Origin: Paraburkholderia caledonica NBRC 102488
Lineage (GTDB): Bacteria > Pseudomonadota > Gammaproteobacteria > Burkholderiales > Burkholderiaceae
DNA length: 64,000 nucleotides
NCBI RefSeq assembly: GCF_000685095.1
Contig: NZ_BAYE01000002.1
Location: 434,001 to 498,000, forward strand
Direction: 5' to 3'
Under the pieces are notes generated by a model. It was not told where the DNA came from and made no database searches. It saw nothing but the letters and a program-made list of their open reading frames with translations. The translations under genes were made by a program, and so were the position numbers. This document shows positions 1 to 8,574 of this stretch, piece by piece (positions within the stretch are counted from its first letter, which is position 1; each line of letters starts with the position of its first letter).

Positions 1-840
1 GTGCACACGCACCTCCAACCTGGGACCGTCATGGCAAAGGCCTACCCAGTTGTACCTTCACTCGCGGCCTCGAACTGGGGCAAGTTCGACCATACCGTCA
101 TGGTCTTTCAGGGATCAGGCGCTTTGGGCGCGTACCAGGCGGGCATCTATGCGGGCCTCGCCGAGGCTGGCGTCGCTCCGGACTGGATCGCGGGCGTTTC
201 GATCGGGGCGATCAATGCCGCGCTTATCGCAGGCAATCCGCCTGAGCGTCGCGTCGCGCGATTGCGCGAGTTCCCGGGCTTTTTACACCCCGGCTAACAG
301 CGCCGTTTACCGCGAGCGAAGATCACCTGAACACGTTAAGCCTTTATGAAATTGATCGACTTCGATCTGATCAACAGCGAAGCCGTGCGCCTTTCACTGG
401 GCACTGTTGACGTGCGCTCTGGCAACCCGGTCTATTTCGACAACGGCAAATCCCAGGATTGAGCCCGAGCACGCGATGGCGAGTGGTGCGCTGCCGCCTG
501 GCTTCCCGCTGTGCAGGTCGACGGCGAGTGATACCGGGGTTGGCGGCATCTCGTGCAACACGCCGCTCTGGTATGCGGTGGACGAGGACTATCGAGTGAG
601 TGCGTTGATCCTCCAGGTTGACGTATTCAGCGGCGCGGGCGAGTCGCCCAATACACCCACAGAAGCGCAGGAACGCACAAAGGACATTCAGTACGCGAGT
701 AAAACACGTTTCGACACAACCTGTGTCAGCGCGATCGAAGCGCTCCGCAATTCGCTGCGCTGGGTTCTTGATAAGCTGCCACCTTCGCTTCAGGCCGACC
801 CGCATGTGCAGAAACTCAGCGCGATCAGCACGCGAGGCGC
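1..840 (+). pseudogene. Patatin-like phospholipase, decayed
   Basis: Remnant of a patatin-family lipid acyl hydrolase. The first part (1-297) keeps the glycine-rich oxyanion motif (FQGSGALGAYQAG) and the nucleophile elbow GVSIG, then ends at a stop. Pieces of the same protein resume in the same frame near 346-462 (FDLINSEAVRLSLGTVDVRS) and, after a frameshift, from about 455 to 840 (EHAMASGALPPGFP, NTPLWY, KDIQYASKTRF). The segment with the DGG/DGA catalytic aspartate is scrambled by compensating shifts and a nonsense codon near 500-530. At least two frame changes, a stop and 3' truncation make this a pseudogene. The true 5' end may lie at 31 or outside the window. Confidence 0.85.
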
Positions 841-1149
841 GGTCGCCCTTGGGTATCAACGCGACGTCGCAACGCTTCCCGTGCAATGCCCACTTCGCCG
901 AATGCACCGAACCGAACGGGGACGTTCGGGCACATCTGGCGATGCAGCGGGTTCCGCACACACATTAGACCAAGGTTCAATATCGGTGTCCGCACCGGTC
1001 CCCTATTCTCTCTCTTGGGGCAGGTGCGTTTGATTGCCCTTTCAGGACTCGGTCTGCGGAAATCAGGAGCCAGGTCATTGTTACGGTAGCGGTGATCACG
1101 ACACTTCTCCTCGCTGATGACCGTTTGATGGCTATGTGAGGGCGATGTA
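841..1149. other. Intergenic, no gene recognised
   Basis: Open reading frames run through here on both strands but none has recognisable family sequence. It is the 3' debris of the patatin gene followed by the leader of the exported-protein operon that starts at 1150. Confidence 0.5.
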
Positions 1150-1446
1150 ATGAACAGGCGTCTCTTATGGTTTGCGATCGCACCGGCGCTGATGTTCGCG
1201 GGTACGGCCGCTGCGCAATACCCGGTTTTGGATATGGTTGCCGGCAAACTCGTTCAAAAGTATCAGCAATCGTCGTGCGAGCAGTTATGGCAGGAGAGAG
1301 CCCAGCAAAAAGGCCGGCCCAAGCCGGAGAAGGAGCAGCAGGCCGTAGAACTGCTGCGTAACGATCCGCAGATGCGCGCCGCGTTCATCGACAAGGTGGC
1401 GGCTCCGATTGCCAGCAAGATGTTCGAGTGCGGCATGATCCCGTGA
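1150..1446 (+). CDS. Small exported protein, unknown function
   Basis: 98 residues. A clear Sec signal peptide (basic start, hydrophobic core around residues 6-18, AAA-Q cleavage-like site) is followed by a charged, mostly helical domain. The mature part has two cysteines (in SSCEQLW and FECGMIP) that could pair in the periplasm. A GAGGG ribosome site lies upstream of the ATG. It is first in a run of three same-strand genes, all with signal peptides (this one, 1493-2365, 2377-3162). I do not recognise a named family; a conserved Burkholderia-type periplasmic protein is likely. Confidence 0.7.
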   Translation: MNRRLLWFAIAPALMFAGTAAAQYPVLDMVAGKLVQKYQQSSCEQLWQERAQQKGRPKPEKEQQAVELLRNDPQMRAAFIDKVAAPIASKMFECGMIP

Positions 1447-1492
1447 TCGTCTCCCGGTGTATCGCTTAACCGGACTACTCATCGAGGCCGCG

Positions 1493-2365
1493 ATGATCTA
1501 CGCGAAATTCTTGCGCTGCGTAACCCTCGCCGCGCTTGGCCTATCCCTGATCGCGAGCGGCCACGCCCAGCAGCCACAGAAAACACAACACACGGCTAAG
1601 GCAGCGGCCAGGCCCCCGAAGGCTGCCGCGCCGGCGTTCCAGCCAGGACTCGAACCGCGTGCGATCGACGTCCTCAAAGCGACGTGCGCCCGTCTGGCCG
1701 CCGCGCAATCGATGGCATTCACGGCAGTAGTCTCCTATGAGAGTCCGAGCCGCCTCGGTCCTCCCCTCGTCTATTCGACCAAATCGGAGGTGACGCTGCA
1801 GCGGCCGGACAAGCTCAAGGTCATCACCTTGGGCGACGGGCCGCCCTCGGAGTTCTATTACGACGGCAAGGCGATGATGGCGTTCGATCCGGCGGACAAC
1901 CTGGTCGCCGTCGCGGACGCGCCACCGACTATCGACGCCGCGCTACAGGTCGCCTACGATTCCGCCGCGATCTATTTCCCGTTTACCGATGTGATCGTCG
2001 CAGATCCCTATAAGGACATTGCCGATGGACTGAAGGTCGCTTTCTATATCGGTCAATCGCGCGTGGTCGGCGATACGACGACGGACATGGTCGCGTATAT
2101 CACCGGGGACGTGTTCGTGCAGATCTGGATCGGCACGCAGGACAAACTGCCGCGGCGCATCTTCGCCGTCTACCTTAACGACCGGACCAGGCTGCGTCAT
2201 GTGCTGGAACTGTCCAATTGGCAACTTGATGCGGCGGTTCCCGCAGATGCCTTTACTTCGCCCAAAGCGGCCGGCGCCGCGCACATTGTGTTCGCGCGTC
2301 CGGACGCCAGCGACGGGCCTGGAATGAAGTCGCCGCCGAAAATGAAGCCGCCTGGGACTCAATGA
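1493..2365 (+). CDS. Exported DUF2092-like protein
   Basis: About 290 residues. A signal peptide (residues about 8-25, ending near SGHAQ) precedes an Ala/Lys/Pro-rich linker and a domain typical of DUF2092 periplasmic proteins, with an LolA/LolB-like antiparallel sheet pattern: a stretch on substrate treatment (STKSEVTLQRPDKLKV), then EFYYDGKAMMAFDP, then a C-terminal strand set ending WQLDAAVPADAFTSP. The ATG at 1493 is preferred over an upstream ATG at 1457 because GAGG sits five bases ahead and the signal peptide begins there. The stop almost touches the next gene, so the two are probably co-transcribed. Lipid or lipoprotein binding is an inference from the fold pattern only. Confidence 0.75.
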   Translation: MIYAKFLRCVTLAALGLSLIASGHAQQPQKTQHTAKAAARPPKAAAPAFQPGLEPRAIDVLKATCARLAAAQSMAFTAVVSYESPSRLGPPLVYSTKSEVTLQRPDKLKVITLGDGPPSEFYYDGKAMMAFDPADNLVAVADAPPTIDAALQVAYDSAAIYFPFTDVIVADPYKDIADGLKVAFYIGQSRVVGDTTTDMVAYITGDVFVQIWIGTQDKLPRRIFAVYLNDRTRLRHVLELSNWQLDAAVPADAFTSPKAAGAAHIVFARPDASDGPGMKSPPKMKPPGTQ

Positions 2366-2376
2366 GGAGACGCATC

Positions 2377-3162
2377 ATGAAGTCCGTCGTCATCCGTCTC
2401 ATGAGTGTGCTTATTCCAGCGTTCGCAGCGGGCCATGCCGATGCGTGGTCTCATGCGAACTATCGCGGAGGCAGCACATCGCACGCGCCCGGTTCGGATT
2501 CCACGACCCGCAGCAACGCATGGGGCGGCAGCGAAACGCACACATATGGGCAAGGCACGACTGCAACCGGTCGCTATGGCGATACTGCAACCCATCAGGA
2601 AGGGTCGGGGCAAACGACAGCTACCAATCGTTACGGCGGGAGTGCGACCCATACGTACGGTCAGGGCACCACCGCCACCAACGCTTATGGCGGCACAGCG
2701 ACCCACGCAACTGGATCCGGCTATACGACGTACACGAACTCATCGGGCGCGACGGCATATCACAGCGCCTACTACGGTGGGAGATATCCTGCGTACCATC
2801 CACCGGTTGTCGTGAATAACTACGGGTCCGGCTGCTACAACTGCGGCGGCTGGTCCACTGCAGGCGCAGCCGCCGCAGGCGCTGTAGTCGGTGTAGCCGC
2901 CGGCGCGGCCATTGCTTCAGCCAACACGGCAGCCGCTACATCGAACGCATACTACGCCGGTGTGGCAGCCGGCAGCGCGTACAACGCCGCTCCCGTTGGC
3001 GGGACGACGTTCGCGATGGGCGCCGTCTACGCGGCCTTGCCCGCTGGCTGCATCTCGCCCAATGTTCAGGGCGGCACCTATTACCTGTGCGGCAATACGT
3101 GGTTTAAACCATCTTACGGTGCGAATGGCGTCTACTACCGTGTGATACCGGCGCCTGGGTAG
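2377..3162 (+). CDS. Exported Gly/Thr/Ser repeat protein
   Basis: About 261 residues. A signal peptide ends near HADA-W. The mature protein opens with an imperfect tandem repeat of about 17-18 residues (THTYGQGTTAT occurs twice, YGGSATH and YGGTATH between), then a Tyr/Pro spacer, an Ala/Gly-rich hydrophobic segment near residues 170-190, and a C-terminal domain with two cysteines (PAGCISPNV and YYLCGNTW). The ATG at 2377 is chosen over the overlapping ATG at 2362 because GAGGAG lies seven bases before it. Last gene of the exported trio. It resembles in style the protein at 49340-50398, whose mature chain also begins with AWS and the same kind of repeats. Surface or matrix role is possible, not shown. 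Confidence 0.75.
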   Translation: MKSVVIRLMSVLIPAFAAGHADAWSHANYRGGSTSHAPGSDSTTRSNAWGGSETHTYGQGTTATGRYGDTATHQEGSGQTTATNRYGGSATHTYGQGTTATNAYGGTATHATGSGYTTYTNSSGATAYHSAYYGGRYPAYHPPVVVNNYGSGCYNCGGWSTAGAAAAGAVVGVAAGAAIASANTAAATSNAYYAGVAAGSAYNAAPVGGTTFAMGAVYAALPAGCISPNVQGGTYYLCGNTWFKPSYGANGVYYRVIPAPG

Positions 3163-3191
3163 GAGTTCCGGTGTGGACTTGAAACACTCGT

Positions 3192-3815
3192 ATGGCGGAG
3201 TACCGGTCAAGTAGCGAACGCATCTTTAGGCCAATGCGCGCGGTGAAGTACGGCGTGATTGAACAGATGCGACAGGACTATCCGGTGCCACCGATGTGCC
3301 GCTTGTTAGGTGTTTCGGTTAGCGGTTATTACGCATGGCGCAAACGCACGCCCTCCAACCGGGCACGGCAGGAGGCCTGACTGGAAACGGAGGTTCTCGC
3401 TGCCCATCAGCGTACGCGGGAAAGCTGCGGCCCAGAGCCGCTGCAAAGGGATCTCTAACGGCACGTCGTTTGTGTCGGCATACACCGGATAAAACGGTTG
3501 CGCAGAAAGCTCGGCCTGGGGTGCAGGCAGAAGCGTAAGTTCAAGGCCACCACTAATTCAAAGCATGATTTGCCCGTTTCGCCGAACCTGCTGAACCAGC
3601 AATTCTCAGTGTCAGCGCCCGATCAGGCCTGGTGTGGCGACATCACGTACATCGCGACCGACGAAGGATGGTTATATCTTGCCGGCCTGAAGGACCTGTA
3701 CAGCGGCGAAATCGTTGGCTATGCGATGAGCGAACGCATGACGAAAGACCTGGTGATGCAGGTGCTGTTTCGCGCCGTCTCAAGCCGACGTCCGAAGCCC
3801 GCAAGAGCGCAGTAA
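3192..3815 (+). pseudogene. IS3-family OrfB transposase remnant
   Basis: One frame encodes recognisable IS3-family transposase OrfB: VPPMCRLLGVSVSGYYAWRK, then HQRTRESCGPEPLQ, then the DDE catalytic core with WCGDITYI (first Asp) and GLKDLYSGEIVGYAMSERM (second Asp). Two in-frame stop codons (TGA at 3378-3380 and a TAA near 3459) interrupt it and the frame ends soon after SSRRPKPA, before the third catalytic residue. No terminal inverted repeats could be identified. The element is dead and truncated, and it ends about 75 bases from the stop codon of the DapA-family gene. Confidence 0.85.
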
Positions 3816-3891
3816 GTATGCTGACGCAGGGAATGCGATCGATTGGGGCAACATGGCATCCGCGTCAATGTACACGAAGAACTGGAATGCG

Positions 3892-4776
3892 CTAGTTCAT
3901 CATCCCTGCGAATTCGGCTCGCAAATCCTGCAGTCTGTCGCGTGCGGTGCTCAAACGATCGACAAGCTGCGCCGACGCACGCGGGATCGGCATGCGTGTT
4001 TCGTCGCTAAGCGGATGATCAAAAGCCAGCATGGCTTTGATTGCGGACGGATTGGGCGCGGCGAACAGCAAGCGCAACACTGGCAGTAAGCGCGTGAACA
4101 GATTGCGCGCGTCCACCTCTCGTTCAGCGCCGAGAAGCTGCTGGTACGCGAGCAGCAGATCCGCGCAGACGTGGGCGCTGGCCAGAATGCCGCCGGTTCC
4201 GCCGTGGTGCAGGCAATCGTCCAAGGCTTCGTCCGTTCCGCACAGGACGTCAATGGGCAGCGCGCTCAACTTGTCGAAATGTGCTTTAACGCATTCCTTG
4301 ATAGCGATTATGTTGCCGCACTCGACGAGGCGCGCGACCGTATCCGGCGCAATTGCCACGCCGGTTCGGCACGGCACGTCGTACAAGACGATGGGACGCT
4401 CGGTTGCAAGAGCAGCCTGTTCGAAGTGCCACTGCACGCCGGCCTGATCTGGACAGACGTATGACGGCGCGGAGACCAGATAGCCCGCGCAGTCCCAACG
4501 CTCATAGCGCTGAATATCGCGCAGGACCTCGCGCGTATTCGATCCGCCGACGCCGATCAGCAATGGGAAACGCGAACCGGTCACTTCGGTTAGAGCCTGC
4601 AATACGGTGAGGCGCTCGGCTTCCGTTAGCAGCGCGGCTTCGCCCGTCGTACTTAACGCGACGATGCCGCTGATCTCTGTGCGCGAGTAGTAATCCGCCA
4701 AACGCTGCAACGAGTCGATATCGAGTTCGCCGTTATGCAGCGGTGTAACGATGGGCAACCAGATACCAGAGAACAT
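3892..4776 (-). CDS. DapA-family lyase/synthase
   Basis: 294 residues, the usual length for the class I aldolase DapA/NAL superfamily. The pyruvate carboxylate-binding motif STTGEA is at 42-47, the active-site tyrosine is in LYDVPCRTG (Tyr132) and the Schiff-base lysine is in IIAIKE (Lys160). These give a (beta/alpha)8 enzyme condensing or cleaving pyruvate with an aldehyde. Whether it is 4-hydroxy-tetrahydrodipicolinate synthase or a catabolic relative cannot be told from motifs; no lysine-pathway neighbour is present. It starts two bases after the stop of the small gene at 4779-5120, with AAGGGG ahead, so the two form an operon. Confidence 0.88.
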   Translation of the reverse strand: MFSGIWLPIVTPLHNGELDIDSLQRLADYYSRTEISGIVALSTTGEAALLTEAERLTVLQALTEVTGSRFPLLIGVGGSNTREVLRDIQRYERWDCAGYLVSAPSYVCPDQAGVQWHFEQAALATERPIVLYDVPCRTGVAIAPDTVARLVECGNIIAIKECVKAHFDKLSALPIDVLCGTDEALDDCLHHGGTGGILASAHVCADLLLAYQQLLGAEREVDARNLFTRLLPVLRLLFAAPNPSAIKAMLAFDHPLSDETRMPIPRASAQLVDRLSTARDRLQDLRAEFAGMMN

Positions 4777-4778
4777 GC

Positions 4779-5120
4779 TTAGCGCCCCTTTGCTGCCGCA
4801 CTGCGGCGCTTCAATGGGCCGATCGTCGCGGCGGATAGAGTCGAGATCAGCGTGTGCAGCGTGAAGTCGATGTCGTCAGGTGCGATGTCGAGGTGCACGC
4901 GTATCTCCTGGCGAACCGCTTCTGTGGCAACGACATAGACACCAAGGGGTGAATGAAGCAGGACCCGAAGCTGGGTAGCGGGAAGTTCGCATGACCGGTG
5001 AGGCAGGACCACCTGTAAGCGGACGCGCGTCGTGGGAAAGGGAATGACGTTGTTGCGTTGGGCGTGGGGTCCGCTGAACGGCCGCAACGGTAAGCTGCTG
5101 ATTGATTGTGTGATAGCCAT
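4779..5120 (-). CDS. Small unknown protein, operon with DapA-like gene
   Basis: 113 residues, not recognised. The N-terminal 30 residues look disordered. Residues about 33-105 alternate strand-like and helix-like stretches (RVRLQVVL, QLRVLLHSPLGVYVVAT, IRVHLDI, then a helix DFTLHTLISTL), suggesting a small alpha/beta domain of ACT or ferredoxin-like type. Forty residues starting at YVVATEA align without gaps to YVVTIDQ of the protein at 5504-5896, sharing Tyr-Val-Val, the strand pattern and Ala-Thr-(Ile/Leu)-Gly at the end, so the two are probably distant paralogues. Stop and dapA-like start are two bases apart. Confidence 0.65.
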   Translation of the reverse strand: MAITQSISSLPLRPFSGPHAQRNNVIPFPTTRVRLQVVLPHRSCELPATQLRVLLHSPLGVYVVATEAVRQEIRVHLDIAPDDIDFTLHTLISTLSAATIGPLKRRSAAAKGR

Positions 5121-5503
5121 GTAATGTGGCGTTCGTCGACGCCATGTTGATCAGGACGGTTTTAGATTAGACGTCCGCATGTAAACGCGGTGCAAAAATT
5201 AAAGTGTTCGGCGGAAAAATCGTATGGCACCCTTGCCGTGAGATTGCTCGTCTCAATCCGAAACGCGCATGAGAAAAGGCAAGTCACATGACTTGCCCTT
5301 CGTAATCGCACAGTCGTGATTTGGCGGTTTAAACGCACGCGGCCGGTACCTTTCGAGGCCGGTGAACAGGGTCAATAAATTGCTTATCCAGCCTGCCGAG
5401 GCCAGAAGGTAAGCCCTGACTGCACCATGCAGCGGCTGAGCCAGGCTGCTAGCGGGCAGTCGTCCCCAATGCATGCGATCCGTTCGACCATGCCGGACAT
5501 CAA
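5121..5503. other. Intergenic, no gene recognised
   Basis: An AT-richer stretch (about 5150-5230) is the likely promoter region of the leftward operon 5120-3892. A reading frame at 5253-5633 exists but overlaps the next gene in another frame and has no family features. Confidence 0.5.
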
Positions 5504-5896
5504 TTAGTCGCGCGGACGCGGGATCATGGTGGATTGCGCGCGGCCGAGCGTCGCGCGATCGAGCTTGACGGTCAGGAGGTCGATCACATCTGCGAGCGTG
5601 CGTGAGGTGACTTCCACGCGGAAGGTTACGCACTGGCAGTGTTGGTCGATGGTGACGACATAGAGACGCAGGTCGTCCCCGAACGCAGCATGCAGCGTGC
5701 GCCGTCCGTCGGCGGACGACGTCCCGGGCACGGTGACGTCAATAACGATGAGCGGCACGACAGTAGGCGTATGGGGAGCCGTGCGCGGCGCGTGTGAGAT
5801 GCGCGACCTGCGAGTGACGGAGACATCGGACGTAGCGGCGGACGGGACCATAGGGTTACGCCGGCTCGGCGGCGCGGGTTGTTGGTACCCGTCCAC
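5504..5896 (-). CDS. Small unknown protein, paralogue of 4779-5120
   Basis: 130 residues from a GTG at 5896; an ATG at 5851 (giving about 115 residues) is an equally good start and neither has a strong ribosome site. The first 45 residues are basic and low-complexity. The C-terminal 75 residues carry VVPLIVIDVTV, RRTLHAAFGDDLRLYVVTI, a strand CVTFRVEVTS and a helix DVIDLLTVKL, followed by RATLGRAQ. The pattern matches the protein encoded at 4779-5120. No catalytic motif is visible and function is unknown. Confidence 0.55.
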   Translation of the reverse strand: MDGYQQPAPPSRRNPMVPSAATSDVSVTRRSRISHAPRTAPHTPTVVPLIVIDVTVPGTSSADGRRTLHAAFGDDLRLYVVTIDQHCQCVTFRVEVTSRTLADVIDLLTVKLDRATLGRAQSTMIPRPRD

Positions 5897-6219
5897 TGTA
5901 ACGACGCGAGTCTCAATGTCGCGTAAAAGCTGCCGCTCGGCGAATCAAAACCACGTTAACTTCGCGCTGCGGCTTGAAAGACCTTCGCGCGCCCGATGCA
6001 CATGTCCCGCACACGTGCATCGGCTATTGAGGGCAATAAGAATTGGAGAGACCGTTAAAGGCCTGGGGCGCGTCGCTCCCTACCGCCTCCACCGATTCCG
6101 ACCGACCTCACTTCCAGGGCAATCGCAATCGGGAGAAAGACAAGATGTACATTCACTATCATGTTTGGCCCCCTTGATTCCGGGGGCTGGTCACCGGATC
6201 CCCGCTGACCGCCGGCTTG
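5897..6219. other. Intergenic, weak hairpin
   Basis: No gene seen. A GCCCCC/GGGGGC hairpin at 6168-6187 lies downstream of the leftward membrane-protein gene but has no T-run on either strand, so it is at best a weak terminator. Confidence 0.4.
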
Positions 6220-7461
6220 TTAGAACACCAAACCGAATAATCTTTTCAGCAACTCCTCGACAGACATCATGGTGAGCGCTAACGGCACGATGGGCAGAAG
6301 AACGGCAGCGGCGAGCCGTAGAATTGCGTCCTTCGTGATGGGCGCAATTCGCATGGTTTTGACGACGTCAAAGCTGTTCGCAAGGTCAGCCAGCGACTGG
6401 ATATCTGCGCTGCCAACTAGCGGTTCGTCCTTCGATCCACCATTTCGTAGCCACTTTTCATCGAATTCGCGCACGTAGCGCTGGGCCAGAGAGCCATATT
6501 CGCCCAGCCCTGTGCGTTTGGCACTCGCGAGTTGAGGGGCAAAAACCAGCAGCGGTCCAAAGACTATACAGAGAAGAAACAGAACCATCGCCCCAGTCTC
6601 CACCTTGAATTCGGTGAACGCTGCGCCCGTAAACAGGATTCGATTTGCGAATTGCGCTGCCAACATGGCACCGTGCGCTACCAGCAGGACGGTGAACGCA
6701 TAGACCGTGTTTGCCAGGAATCCGAGTCCCCCGACCCGGTCGGGGTGGGTCGGGACGAGGCTGAGCTTGATACGTGAGACCTTCCAGAGAAACCGGGTCC
6801 AGACGAACAACCGGAAATACCAGCGAAGCAGCAGAAACTGGAAGATTGGAAGGCTCACGTAGCCGTACCACATTCCGGCGAGCGATAACTTGAGATCGTC
6901 CTGCGAGGCCGTCGCATACCAGGTGCTCGCGTGGAGTGCGGTGTAGTGGCGCCAGATGACAAGAACGCCGATGCCATAGACGAATGCAAGCATCAGTACC
7001 TCGGCAAGTATGGAATTGCGCAGGCGGAATGCCGACCTGATTGCCTCATCGAACCGTGCCGACGACGCTTCGGGAATAATTTTCCGGTCGATGAATGCTC
7101 GTGCAATGGGGCGGAGCCTCCGATGGACGACAAGCTCGGCGATTATCAATAGCGGTACTGCGACAAGGAGCCTGATATGGACTTCGAAGTCGTACAGGAA
7201 CGGCACGGCGATGCTCCGGTCCAGCAGATGCCCTTCAAGCGCGGCAAGCGCAGCGAGAGGCACCCACGTCAGCAGCGCGATGACGGCGATACGCTGACGT
7301 ATCAGATCCAGCGTATCGTTGGCCATGTGCGCGCGACAGAGCAGCTGGAAGAAGGGACCCCCAAGGACTACCGAAAAATCATCGCTATCCTTGAGAATCT
7401 CTTCGGCGGACGGTGCTGCAGTGACTGTCGCCCGCTGATGTACGTCCAGATTGCCAGACAT
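6220..7461 (-). CDS. Multi-pass membrane protein, unknown
   Basis: 413 residues from the ATG at 7461, which has GAGGAAG seven bases upstream; an upstream in-frame start at 7530 would add 23 residues without a ribosome site. After an acidic cytosolic N-terminus there are about six to eight hydrophobic segments (IAVIALLTWVPLAALAAL, LLVAVPLLIIAELVV, ILAEVLMLAFVYGIGVLVIW, LPIFQFLLLRWYFRLFVW, TVLLVAHGAMLAAQF, MVLFLLCIVFGPLLVFAP) and a C-terminal pair of hydrophobic stretches. A charged loop TRFLWKVSRIKLSLVPTHPD with PTHPDRVGGL is distinctive. No enzyme or transporter motif is visible; it belongs to a conserved hypothetical membrane family. Confidence 0.75.
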   Translation of the reverse strand: MSGNLDVHQRATVTAAPSAEEILKDSDDFSVVLGGPFFQLLCRAHMANDTLDLIRQRIAVIALLTWVPLAALAALEGHLLDRSIAVPFLYDFEVHIRLLVAVPLLIIAELVVHRRLRPIARAFIDRKIIPEASSARFDEAIRSAFRLRNSILAEVLMLAFVYGIGVLVIWRHYTALHASTWYATASQDDLKLSLAGMWYGYVSLPIFQFLLLRWYFRLFVWTRFLWKVSRIKLSLVPTHPDRVGGLGFLANTVYAFTVLLVAHGAMLAAQFANRILFTGAAFTEFKVETGAMVLFLLCIVFGPLLVFAPQLASAKRTGLGEYGSLAQRYVREFDEKWLRNGGSKDEPLVGSADIQSLADLANSFDVVKTMRIAPITKDAILRLAAAVLLPIVPLALTMMSVEELLKRLFGLVF

Positions 7462-7744
7462 TTTCACTTCCTCGCTGGTCGCTCGTGAGCCGACCATGTC
7501 GGCGGGTGGCATAAAGACCCGTCGTCGCATACAGGTAGCCGGAGCCCTATTGTCGGGAGAACCCGCTTCGAAAGCACATACGAGAGTTACCGCAGTCGCA
7601 AGGATGACGAGTTCATGACAGAAGAGTAGGAGCAGGCTGAGAACCGAAATTGATCTGAGTCATGGCGGCGCCTTTCTCGGCGGCGAACAAATCCGCACTG
7701 ACCATGGCTTTTCAGGCGACTCGGACGTTCCTGCGGCGTTATCG

Positions 7745-8573
7745 ATGCCGAAAGCCGACGGTCGCCTCGCGTTGATTGCTCATCGAATACGGTGCAGGGA
7801 CGACGTTAATCCAGGCGGTCTGAAGGTAATTGCGGCTAGCGACTTTACGGACGGTGCTGCACGGATCGTTTCGCATCCGGAGATCGGCGTGATCGTCATG
7901 AACCACAGCACGATCGCGCAAATCCCCTCCGATGACATGGTGCGAGCCGTGAAGCGCTTCCGCGGTCGCTATCCCGGCGTCGGCATCTTTCTCGACTCGT
8001 CAATCGATGTGCTGGAGACCGTGCCGGTCGAACTCGTCGCGCAATTCACCGGCTTCATTTACAAGCTTGAGGACACCGCCGCGTTTATTGCGGGCGTTTC
8101 GCTCGGACTTATCGGTGTCCGTGCCGGAGCTCGGATCGCTGCTCGAACACACGAGCGTCGTAGGCGAGGCGGAGAGAGAAGCCGCGCTCAACTTCGGAGC
8201 TGATCGCACCTACTTCGTTACCAACGGTACTTCCACTTCGAACAACATGGTATGGCACGGCTGTGTGTCGCGCGGCGACGTGGTAATAGTCGACCGCAAT
8301 TGCCACAAATCTATACTGCATTCACTGATCATGACCGGAGCGGTACCGGTGTATTTCCGCCCAACGAGAAATCCGTACGGCATCATTGGTCCGATACCCG
8401 CGGCTGAGTTCACCGTGGAAGCCGTCCAGAAGAAAATCGACGAGTCGCCGCTGATCGCCGACAAAAAGAGCAAGCCGCGGCTGGCCGTCGTAACCAATTC
8501 GACACACGACGGCCTCTGTTCCCATCGGCGTCGTGCATCAAGCAAACCGAATTTTGCTGGGCCGGCTATTTAA
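7745..8573 (+). pseudogene. Orn/Lys/Arg decarboxylase, internal deletion
   Basis: Remnant of a large PLP-dependent basic amino acid decarboxylase. The first part (7745-8100) is the end of the receiver-like wing domain (RIVSHPEIGVIVMNHSTIAQ, FLDSSIDVLETVP, FIYKLEDTAAFIAG). The text then jumps to the PLP domain in another frame (SVPELGSLLEHTSVVGEAER, FVTNGTSTSN, VVIVDRNCHKSILHS, NPYGIIGPIP). The join, about 8093-8107, lacks the roughly 80 residues that normally connect these parts, so one deletion both removed sequence and shifted frame. The gene also ends at VTNSTHDGL, before the PLP lysine. Non-functional. Confidence 0.88.
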
Positions 8574-8574
8574 A

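Noticed and set aside
2500..2760. Regular repeats that might be a CRISPR array
   Set aside because: The repeats are imperfect, in-frame and code for the Gly/Thr-rich protein; there are no unique spacers.
5221..5250. TGGCAC with nearby TTGC, possible sigma-54 promoter
   Set aside because: The spacing between the two elements is two or thirteen bases, not the required four to five.
7650..7663. FNR-like site ahead of the decarboxylase remnant
   Set aside because: Only three of five bases match in the second half-site; mentioned under the decarboxylase finding but not called as a feature.
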